Assembly (NCBI GenBank): GCA_015847255.1
Contig: JADLZK010000235.1
Span: 40,859-104,858, forward strand
Reading direction: 5' to 3'
Length of the DNA stretch: 64,000 nucleotides
Source of the DNA: Hyparrhenia diplandra
Taxonomy: Eukaryota > Streptophyta > Magnoliopsida > Poales > Poaceae
In this document: piece after piece, positions 55,243-64,000 of the stretch
How positions within the stretch are numbered: the stretch's first letter is position 1
How the letters are laid out: every line of letters begins with the position of its first letter
Translations under genes and position numbers: made by a program
Notes under the pieces: model-generated
The model's input: the letters and a program-made list of their open reading frames with translations, nothing else
What the model was told of the DNA's origin: nothing
The model's database searches: none

Positions 55243-56196
55243 TGAAAGGTCCTAATGGCTAGAGGGGGGGCGAATAGCCTATTAAAAATTCTTGCAACAA
55301 CACTAAGCACCCGGATTAGTAAATAAGATGGCGAAGCTATTAAGCAATGCTACAAGCTATCTACGCAAGCCACAAGTCAAATTCTAATGTCTCTAATCAC
55401 AACAAAGGCTATGCCGCTAGATTACTCCTAGGTGAACAAGCAAGTCTAACTAAAACAACAACTAGGAGCTAAACAATTCTAGCAAGCTAAACAACAAAAC
55501 AACCTAGGCAATTCTACACAAGTATATCAATGTAAATGCTCGAGAGGGTGATCGATATACCGACGGTGGAGTGTAGAGGATGATGCCAATCACCGTGTAC
55601 AATGAGAAATCTCCAACGAGCTCAAGACAATAGACACGATGATTTTTCACCGAGGTTCACGTGCTTGCCGGCACGCTAAGTCCCCGTTGTGGCGACACAC
55701 TCACTTGACGTATGCTAAGCTTAATGGCCGGTGCCAAATCCCCTATGGGAGCTCAAGCAAACAATCACAAGAGAGGGTACAACAAGCCACGAGCAATCCA
55801 CTAGTGCTCCTTTCGCGAATCTCCCGCGGGGTAAGGAACGACCCCTCACAATCACCATCGGTGTGGCCTCGAACAAGCTCCACTCGAGCTCAACACCGCC
55901 TCTTGCTCCAAGCCGGGGAACCGGGCAAATTCCAAAAAAAACAAGAATCCCGCGGCTTCTCCAAGGATGAAGTGCCTCTAGATGCAACCGATGATGCAAT
56001 GCACTTCTATCACTCTCAATCTCACCAAGAATCTGAGTTAGTGATGGGGAGATGAGTGGAGAGGAGTCTCACAAGCTCAATAGCAAGTTGGAAGCTTCAA
56101 ATGTGCAAGAGAGGACTCCAAGAACCGGCCATCCAAGTATATATAGAGCCCCCCTCGAAATAGAGCCGTTGCTCTAAAAAATTTGCTCTCTGCGGG
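55243..56196 (-). repeat. 5' LTR of E1, inner part
   Basis: TGAAAGGTCCTAATGGCTAG onward, nearly identical to 45838-46790. TATA box at 56139-56146 (minus). It breaks off at 56196 where E2 is inserted (duplication GCGGG at 56192-56196) and resumes at 63373. Confidence 0.9.
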
Positions 56197-56636
56197 TGAA
56201 GATGTCTAGTTTGGTTTTGGCTAATTAGTGACACCTAAGGACTAATCTCTTGATGCTAAGTGTTTTATTAGATTGGAGATTGGTCGTGTCGGAATTGGTG
56301 CTTTTATGATCATGGAGGATGGATCGAGGTGATCCAAAAGATGATCAAGCATGCAACTCGGCGGAGTTTTAGAGATCAATTGTCCCCAAGGCAAAGGTAT
56401 AACCATAGGGCTTTTGATTTCACACCCAAGACACCATAGAGGGTGTGGGTGTTTATAGGATCGATAAGCAAAGATGAAAAGTGCCAAATTGTACTATAAA
56501 AGATGGGAAACTTATCGTTCCATACATATCGGTCCTCATGTGCCTCTAGGTTCAAAATTCATATGCATGCATTCTAACCTAGAGAGCTAACTGGGAGAAG
56601 GAAGATGACAAGCACTTGGTGGAAAATGCTAATGAA
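56197..56636 (+). repeat. Truncated 5' LTR of E2
   Basis: Aligns to the start of the 3' LTR (61563-61935) through AGAGAGCTAACT at 56592. TTGGTGGAAAATGCTAA (56618-56634) is also found in the 3' LTR near 61940, so LTR homology may run to about 56636. No TATA box or LTR end is retained. Confidence 0.75.
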
Positions 56637-57549
56637 GTAAAATATGATAGTGATGATTATGATGATGATGATGATGAACCCAAGAGCAATTGGCTCACCA
56701 CAAGACGCCATCCCAAAGATGACCTTTTAGAGATGCTTAAGCAAACTCAAATCATGCTTAAAACTAAGGACAAGGAATGTAAAGCTTTGCAAAAGAGTGT
56801 AAAAACCCTTGAGCAAAACTTTAGGGAGCTAGAGGCCACCCATGAGGGTCTAAAAGAAGACCATGGGGAATTGGAGCTAGCTCATACAAGGCTTCAAAAA
56901 GCCCATGTCTTGCTCTTAGAGAAGAATGATAGAGCTTGCTCAATCATCAAGAAGGATGTTGGTTCAACATGTGACATCATAGATGAACCATTCTTGGTTG
57001 ATGTTGAAGAACCATCAATTCCTTCTACATCCACATCAACCCACTCAAGCTCTACTAGTAGTGATGGAGTAATTTTAGATTCATCACTAAAGGTTGAGAA
57101 TGAGACTCTCAAAAGAGAGGTGGATGAGCTCACCCACTCCTTGAGGAAGGCATATGCTGGGGATGCCCGCTTGCTAAAGTGCTTGGGTAGCCAAAGGTTT
57201 TTTCCTTAACAAGGAAGGCTTAGGCTATGTCCCCAAGAAAGGCAAGAAGGCTTTTGCTACTCCAAAGCCTAGCTTTGTGAAGAGCAATGGGTCCTATTGC
57301 AATAGATGCAAGCAAGTGGGGCATCAAGAGCAAAAATATGCTAAAATCAATATGAACAAGAAATCAAGCAAAGTGCATTCCATACATTTTGATTCTTGTT
57401 ATTTGCTTACTAAGGGTGAGAAGGGTGTCAAGGCAAAGTTTGTTGGTACACCCATTGTTGGCCCAAAGAAGAAGGCAATTTGGGTACCAAAGGCTTTGGT
57501 TGCTAACCTCCAAGGACCCAAAGGCAAATGGGTACATAAATCTTATTGA
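56616..57549 (+). pseudogene. gag: gag of E2, C-terminal part only
   Basis: The frame starts inside gag with NEVKYDSDDYDDDDDEPKS. A coiled coil follows (LLEMLKQTQIMLKTKDKECK, LEATHEGLKEDHGELELA), then Ser/Thr-rich sequence and ENETLKREVDELTHSLRKAY, parallel to E1. A one-base shift near 57200 moves it to the next frame (57277-57549). There the second zinc knuckle reads CNRCKQVGHQEQKY, with Tyr in place of the last Cys, so zinc binding would be lost. It ends HKSY and TGA. The capsid part and first knuckle are absent. Confidence 0.8.
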
Positions 57550-57560
57550 TTTCCTTGTAG

Positions 57561-60465
57561 GTGAATTACAAGATTGGGGGTAACCATTGGATTCTTGATA
57601 GTGGGTGCACTCAACATATGACCGGTGATGCAAGGAAGTTCAACATTATTGATTCAACTCAAGAGAATGGCAAGCCTATTACTTTCGGTGATAGTAAAAG
57701 TGGCAAGATACAAGGCATTGGCAAGATAGCAATAACCAATGATTTGACTCTATCAAATGTGGCACTAGTGGACATATTGAAGTATAATTTGCTTTCGATG
57801 GCATAAATTTGTGATCTTGGTTATAAGTGCATCTTTGGTGAAGATAGTGTTGAGATAGTAAATACAAAAGATTCAAGCTTGATCTTTAAGGGAATAAGAT
57901 TTGACAACCTCTACCTTGTGGATTTTGGTGCTAGTGAGACTCAAATTAGTACATGCTTGATATCTCAATCTAGCATGGATTGGCTATGGCATAGAAGACT
58001 TGGTCATGTTGGCATGAAGCAACTCAACAAGTTAGTGACACATGATCTAGTAAGGGGCTTGAAGGATGTTCACTTTGACAAGGATAAGCTATATAGTGCA
58101 TGTCAAGCCGGCAAGCAAGTTGCCAATACACATCCAAAGAAGAGCTTCATGAGCACTTGCAAGGCATTTGACTTGATCCATATTGACTTGTTTGGCCCAA
58201 CCGTATATACAAGCATTGGTGGCAACAAGTATGGATTTGTGATTGTGGATGACTATACAAGATTCACTTGGGTGTTCTTTCTCAATGACAAGAGTGATGT
58301 GTATTCATTGTTCAAGACATTTCTCAAGAGGGTGCACAATGAGTTTGATATCATAGTGAAGAAAGTGAGAAGTGACAATGAAAGTGAGTTCAAGAACACA
58401 AGAGTTCATGAGCTATGTGATGACTATGGAATATTGAATAAGGGTGCAAGACTTGGCAAGTTTGACAAGAGGTGTGATGAAGGGTTCCTACTTGGTTATT
58501 CCACCACAAGCAAAGCATATAGAGTGTGGAACAACTCAAGTGGTGTATTGGAAGAAGTCCATGATGTTGAATTTGATGAAACCAATGGGTCCCAAGATGA
58601 AGATGAGAACCTCAATGATGTTAGTGGAACTCAATTGGTAAATGCCATGAGAGGCATGGACATTGGTGATATTAGGGCAACTCAAGTTGATGATGACAAA
58701 GATGAAGTGCAAATCACTCAAGCTAGTGGTGCTCAAGTTCAAGATCAACAACAAGCTAGTACATCATCTCAAGCTACAACAAGTGATCAACCAAGCTCAA
58801 GCAATCAAGTTCCAATACTCCAAAGCTCAAGCATTGCTAAAGATCACCCAATTGATCAAATTGTTGGTGACATTGCAAGTGGAGTGCAAACTAGAGGAAG
58901 GCTAGCGACATTTTGTGAACACTTTGCATTTGTGTCACAAGAAGAGCCTGAAAAGGTTGATGATGCTTTAAAGGATGAAGAATGGGTCATTGCAATGCAA
59001 GAGGAGCTCAATAACTTTGATAGAAACAAGGTTTGGGAATTGGTAGAAAGACCAAAGGACTACAATGTCATTGGAACCAAATAGGTGTTCAAGAACAAGC
59101 AAGATGAAGATGGCATTGTTGTGAGAAACAAAGCAAGACTAGTTGCACAAGGTTACACTCAAATAGAGGGTCTTGACTTTGGTGAAACATATGCTCCGGT
59201 TGCAAGATTAGAGGCAATTAGAATCCTATTGGCCTACGCATGTGCACACAACATCAAGCTCTATCAAATGGATGTCAAGAGTGCCTTTCTCAATGGCTTC
59301 ATCAATGAGCTAGTGTATGTTGAGCAACCACCCGGTTTTGAAGATTACCATCATCCCAACCATGTGTACAAGTTGAATAAGGCATTGTATGGGTTGAAGC
59401 AAGCATCTAGAGCATGGTATGAGAGGTTGAGAGACTTCTTACTCAAGAAAGACTTCAAGATGGGCAAAGTTGACACTACTCTCTGCACTAAGAAGATTGG
59501 AAAGGATTTGTTTGTCATGCAAATATATGTTGATGATATCATCTTTGGATCAATAAATCAAGAGTATTGTGAAGAGTTTGTCAAGATGATGGCAAAAGAG
59601 TTTGAGATGTCTATGCTTGAGAGCTCACATATTTCCTTGGTCTTCAAATCAAGCAAATGAAGAATGGCACCTTCATTAGTCAAGGGAAATACATTAGAGA
59701 CATGGTCAAGAGGTTTGATTGCAAGATGCCAAGGGCATCAATACACCAATGGGTACCAATGGATCATTGGACAATGATGAAAATGGCAATATGGTTGATC
59801 AAAGGTACTATAGGTCATTGATTGGAAGCTTACTCTATGTGACCGCTTCTAGGCCCGATGTGATGTTTAGTGTTGGCAAGTGTGCATGGTTTCAATCCTC
59901 ACCTAGAGAGAGTCACCTCACCGCATCAAAGAGGATATTGAGGTACTTGAAGCACACACAAAATGTTGGGCTATGGTATCCTAAGGGGTCAAACTTTGAG
60001 CTTATTGGATATTCGGACCGACTATGGGGGATGAAGTTGATAGAAGAAGCACAGGTGGCACCCCTTTGGAAGATCTCTAGTATCATGGTCATCAAAGAAG
60101 CAAACGGTGTGACACTTTCAACCGCCGAGGCCGAATACATTAGTGCCGGTAGTTGTTGTGCACAATTACTATGGATGAGATCAACATTGAAGGATTATGG
60201 GTTTGATTTCCATCATGTGCCTTTGTATTATGACAATGAAAGTGCTTGCAAGATGACTCAAAACCCGATTCAACATACAAGAACCAAGCACATTAACATA
60301 AGGCACCACTTTATTAGAGATCATCAACAAAAGGGTGACATTGCTATCCAACCTATTGGCACCGAAGATCAACTAGCCGACATCTTTACAAAGCCACTAG
60401 ATGAGAAGAGGTTTTGCAAGCTAAGAAATGAGTTGAATATCCTTGACTTCTCCAACATGAGTTGA
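57561..60465 (+). pseudogene. pol: pol of E2, broken
   Basis: Protease LDSGCTQHM at about 57597. A stop follows SMA at 57804. From 57879 the frame holds the zinc motif (HRRLGHVG, then SACQAGKQ with the first Cys of the pair changed) and an integrase core with VIVDDYTRFTWVFF and RSDNESEF. After DDYGILN it jumps to KGARLGKFDKRCDEGF, so about 85 residues including the catalytic Glu are deleted. An in-frame TAG sits at 59083 in the reverse transcriptase. The next piece (59085-59660) has YQMDVKSAFLNGF and YVDDIIFGS, then shifts frame at about 59620. RNase H (59719-60465) shows STAEAEYIS, DNESA and HINIRHHFIRDH. Non-functional. Confidence 0.88.
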
Positions 60466-61562
60466 ATGCACCTCACTATCATGACATGCCTCTCCATCAA
60501 GCAAAGTCAAGGTAAAATTGTTTGACATGGAATTCATGATATCTAAGGACTTGTTAGAATATATAGACATATAACTTGTGCCTTAGGAAGCATTCATGGA
60601 AAATCAAAGGATTTCAATGTATGTATGACATCACTATTGCTCTTAATGCTTGATTGATCTAGTGATGACATATAACATGTTTATGGGCTTACAATCTCAA
60701 GTGTTGAATTTGGCTATCTTTTCACACATATGCTTCAACATATGCAAGATAACCCTTGTCATGAGGTGTGAAGAAGCTTGTCTTTGGTTCAAACCAAAAT
60801 ATATGTTTGACAAGTGATCCAAATTTGACCAAATTTGAGCACTATTCTCTTCCATAACACAACATGGTCATACCTTTTGTGGAAATTATCGACAAAGGGG
60901 GAGAGATTAGTGCATGAAAGGTTTTGGAAAATTAAAAATTTCACATGTTTTTGAAAACCTCTCATGTGGTTCATGAGTTAACAAGTGATTCACACAAGTA
61001 GGGGGAGCAAGCTCATAGACAATTTATTGCATTTGATTGTGCACTAACATATGACTTGCTCATTGCACATGTATTTAAATTCTATATACATGCTTGTGTG
61101 GTGTATGCTAGTTTTCACAAGTTGCTTTTCAAGTGGTTGAATAACTAGCATGCATAGGAGCTAGCTAGATTTTCTAAATTCCGCTATTAATCCAAGTACC
61201 TTGCTTATAATGTGATCTCACGTGGTACTTTGAGTTTTGATGAAAATCTAGTTACCTTGATGCTTGTATGGTGAAAATGGCGCAACTCGATTGATATCAC
61301 GCTCAAAGGTCCATTTCTTTCACCTTAAGCATCATTTTGGTAACATAGCTCACCCTAAATTTCAATATTCATACATGTATGCAATGCTTCGTTCCAAACT
61401 CGTGGCATACATGTAGGGGGAGCTCATGCTACCAAAACCGAACTATGATGTTTGTCCAATCCTATGATTGTAAGCAAAATGCTTGACAACCGTTGTATGT
61501 TCAAAAACATTAATCATAAAACCTTTATGCGGGTTGTCACCAATTACCAAAAAAGGGGAGAT
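60466..61562 (+). other. 3' non-coding region of E2 with several purine tracts
   Basis: Purine tracts at 60894-60906 (AAAGGGGGAGAGA), 60997-61008 (AGTAGGGGGAGC), 61412-61424 (TGTAGGGGGAGC) and, next to the LTR, about 61549-61562 (AAAAAAGGGGAGAT). It matches the E1 tail in spacing and wording. No third ORF. Confidence 0.7.
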
Positions 61563-63372
61563 TGAAGATCTCTAGTTTGGTTTTGGCTAATTAGTGACAC
61601 CTAAGGACTAATCTCTCGATGCTAAGTGTTTGATTAGATTGAGATTGGTCGTGGCGGGAGTTGGTGCTTTGTGATCATGGAGGATGGATCGAGGTGATCC
61701 AAAAGATGATCAAGCTTGCAACTCGGGCGGAGTTTTGGAGATCAATTGTCCCCAAGGCAAAGGTATAACCATAGGGCTTTTTGATTTCACACCCAAGACA
61801 CCATAGAGGGGTGTGGGTGTTTATAGGATCGATAAGCCGCACTATAAAGAGGGAAACTTATCGCATATATCGGTCCTCATGTGCCTCTAGGTTCAAAATT
61901 CATATGCATGCATTCTAATCTAGAGAGCTAACTTTCGCATTTGGTGGAAAATGCTTTGAAAATGCTAACACGGTGGTCGGAGTGCTCTTCGACGTGTTGG
62001 TAACATAAGACAAGTGACGGAAGTTGGAACAAAATCGAAACGACGCAAAATCGACAACCTCGCGCAAAAAGTGACCTGCGCCGACGCGGCCGGTGTGTGG
62101 CTCCCGGGCGCTGCCCGCGCAGTTGTTAGGGGCTGGACGGCGCGCCGACGCTGGCCCCGGCACCACGCCCGACGCTGGCTCGAGGAGTGCCGGGCCCGGC
62201 GACACGGGCGAGGTCTCGGCCGGGGGCGATTGCACGGCGGCGACGCTGCGCTCGCGCGCGCCCGGCCGACGCCGGACGCAGTCCGAGAGCATGTCACGGG
62301 GAGATTGCCCGACGCTGGGCGCCGACGCCAGACGGGCGCGAAGCGCCTAGCGCGTCCGGCGACGTTGAGCCGCGGTGCCCGGTGCCGGGTTGGCACGGCG
62401 CTGGGCGGGAGCGTCCCGGCCTTTGTATTTTTTCGACGGATTCAAACCTAACGGCTCTATTTCGAGTGGGGGCTTATAAATATGTGTTTGGCCGGCCTTT
62501 GGGAGCTCTCTTGGTCATTCTTACACATTCTAACACCCTTTGAGCTGAGAAAACATCCTCCTCCTCACTCCCTTTGCTTGTGAGCTTCATTCAAGTGAGT
62601 TGAGGTGATCCAAGTGCTCTTTGCTTTGATCTTTGCATCTAGAGGCACTTGTGGATCGTTGTGAGCCGGTTGGTTTCTTGTTTCTCTTGTAGACACCGCT
62701 CCTAGCCGGCTTGGAGGATTGGTGGAGTTGTTGGCAAGAAGAGGTGATTATTTCTTGGCCACCTCCGATTGATTTGTGAGAGGATTCGCACTCCTCGTCG
62801 GGAAGACAAAGTGCAAGGAATACATTGCTCGTGTCTTGGGTACCACACTTGTTGAGTGGTGTGTTGAGGCTAGCAAGGGCACCGTCTAGCTCAAACACCA
62901 TCCTTGTGTTGGTCGGCACAACCGAAGAGTAACTTGTCGGTGTACAAGCGAACTCCGGGTGAACAAATCGACTTGTTCATTGTCTCGGTGTGTGGATCAT
63001 CACCTTCATGTGATTGATAGCTTTTCTTCTTCCCGGTGATTGGTTGACATCCTCTACACGTTGGTATATCGCTCTCTCACTTGCAATTACTTTCCTAGTT
63101 TACTTTGAGTAGAGAGCTAGCACTTGCCTTGTGTAGTTGTTCTTGCTAGCATAAGGACCATATTAGGATTGCTCATTAGCTAGAGTAGTGACATAGACCT
63201 TGTGTGGACTAGAGATCATAGAAATATTTAGTCTTGTCACTGGAAGGCTTGCAAGACCACTAGAGCTAGTGCAAACCGCCGCCGTGTTTTATACTAATCG
63301 GTTTGTTTAGTTGAGTTTGTAGAAAATTTTATAGGCTATTCACCCCCCCCTCTAGCCATCTAGGACCTCCTG
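61563..63372 (+). repeat. 3' LTR of E2
   Basis: TGAAGATCTCTAGTTTGG to CTAGCCATCTAGGACCTCCTG. A CpG-rich block at about 61975-62440 is followed by the TATA box TATAAATA (62475-62482). Frames through the CpG block (61915-62543) are open on both strands and are not genes. Confidence 0.88.
62475..62482 (+). promoter_or_regulatory. TATA box in the 3' LTR of E2
   Basis: TATAAATA within GGGGGCTTATAAATATG, immediately downstream of the CpG-rich block, as in the other Sirevirus LTRs here. Confidence 0.55.
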
Positions 63373-64000
63373 GCCGGGGTGATCGGACGCACCGACGGAC
63401 TCACCGGCCCGAAGTCCGGGTCGTTGGTCCGGCCGATGCTTCCGGCCACTACCGACAAGCATCGGGCCCACGGTGGCGCCCAACTCCGCGCCCCGGCCAG
63501 GGGTTCGGTCGAGCACCGGATGCTTCGGTCCAGGTCCGGTCGGCGTCCGGTCATTTTCGCGCCAGACCTCTGCCAGACGACCGACCGGAGCCACCGGGCC
63601 GCTGTGTGTGTCGCTTCCTCGTGCGTCCGGTCACCCTGGGACAGCAGCTTCTTCACTTTTTCCTTTGCTCTTTGCTTCAAACTTGCTTCGCCTCTTGCCA
63701 TGGGTTGCCAACACGCCCAAGATGACCACGCGTTATCACCAATGTTAGCACGTTGATAAGTTAGGCAAGATCGGTTAGTGCTCTCATGTCCTAAAATGCA
63801 ATATGCAAGTCAATTGATCTAGAAGCACTTCATCAAAGGATTGTCGCTGGCATTCCCTCTTGATAGTCGGCTATCTATCCTATAATGTGATCACACGCCT
63901 CTATCGCGGTCTTGATCACCAAAAGGAAAAACCCTATCAAGATACCTTTGCCTTGATCTCCCGGGTTCCTCTCAAGCCGATCACCGAGCTTGACTATCCA
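63373..64000 (-). repeat. 5' LTR of E1, outer part, cut by the window edge
   Basis: Continues 56196 and aligns with 46783-47270 (for example GACAAGCATCGGGCC). Beyond 63830 it has the segment missing from the 3' LTR (ATAGTCGGCTATCTATCC), as in the solo LTR at 25480. About 140 further bases of LTR are expected outside the window by comparison with 25617-25759. Confidence 0.85.

Larger units (their letters stand above)
56197..63372 (+). mobile_element. Sirevirus-type copia retrotransposon E2, inserted in the LTR of E1
   Basis: Plus-strand element with TGAAGATGTCTAGTTTGG as its left end. The 5' LTR is truncated after about 400 bp and joins directly to a late part of gag, so the rest of the LTR, the primer site and the capsid part are missing. 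Pol lacks part of integrase. The 3' LTR (61563-63372) is full length. Flanks GCGGG (56192-56196) and GCCGGG (63373-63378) fit a 5-bp duplication with one extra base, and the E1 LTR sequence is continuous across them. It is related to E1 but clearly a different subfamily. Confidence 0.88.
45838..64000 (-). mobile_element. Sirevirus-type copia retrotransposon E1, runs off the right edge
   Basis: Minus-strand element. Order from the right: 5' LTR (63373-64000 and 56196-55243, split by E2), primer site 55240-55228, gag (55215-51567, interrupted by a solo LTR 52074-53603), pol (51553-48425), non-coding tail with several purine tracts, and 3' LTR (47347-45838). The left end starts CGAAAGGTCC, one base from the TGAAAGGTCC of its sister copies. 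The right target duplication is beyond the window. Gag with two CCHC knuckles, the long coiled-coil part and the purine tracts place it with Sireviruses. Pol is nearly intact, so this is the best preserved element here. Confidence 0.9.

Noticed and set aside
55639..56055. 138-codon frame also found at 46239-46655 and, altered, at 1151-1525
   Set aside because: It is a repeated open frame within Sirevirus LTRs, antisense to the element; frame and length vary between copies.
61915..62543. Frames up to 145 codons in the CpG block
   Set aside because: Open in several frames and on both strands within the LTR of E2; arginine/proline-rich without domains.

Overview
The window is plant nuclear DNA, almost certainly from a grass (Poaceae). 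The evidence is long stacks of nested LTR retrotransposons of the Sirevirus (Ty1/copia) and Ty3/gypsy types, a plant L1-type LINE, Stowaway-, Tourist- and hAT-type MITEs, GC-rich gene starts, and a plant-specific PLS/DYW-class pentatricopeptide repeat (PPR) gene. The genus cannot be fixed from the sequence. I see no rRNA, tRNA, CRISPR array or prokaryotic-type operon.

Region 1-26893 is one four-level nest. The outermost layer is what looks like the 3' end of a LINE (1-698 and 25765-26893). It is split by a solo Sirevirus-type LTR on the minus strand (704-2067 and 25364-25759, TSD CATGG). That LTR is split by a non-autonomous gypsy-like element on the minus strand with LTRs of about 3.9 kb (2068-25358). 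The 3' LTR of that element is split in turn by a plus-strand Sirevirus, called E4 here (4582-16671, TSD GATTG). E4 has broken gag and pol and an extra third ORF after pol.

Region 26894-45837 is intergenic DNA around the only host gene I can support. It holds a small TRIM-like LTR element (27899-29369), an essentially full-length but decayed minus-strand LINE (30592-39917, TSD AATAAGATCT) that has itself received a hAT-like element and a solo LTR, the PPR gene (40900-43354, minus, one intron, one apparent frameshift), a hAT MITE just upstream of the PPR start, and Stowaway and Tourist MITEs.

Region 45838-64000 is a minus-strand Sirevirus (E1) that runs off the right edge. Its 1031-codon pol frame is the best preserved coding region of the window. 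Its gag is interrupted by an in-frame stop and a solo LTR, and its 5' LTR contains a second, plus-strand Sirevirus (E2, 56197-63372) with a truncated 5' LTR and broken genes.

The retroelement genes share one plan: gag makes the particle, and pol supplies protease, integrase, reverse transcriptase and RNase H. The LTRs supply the promoter, an initiator-Met-tRNA-type primer site starts minus-strand DNA and a polypurine tract starts plus-strand DNA. Three Sireviruses share an acceptor-like motif between gag and pol, and several polypurine-like tracts before the 3' LTR. Differences between paired repeats are concentrated in CG-rich stretches and are mostly small indels, so part of the frame-breaking here may be sequencing or assembly error rather than biology.
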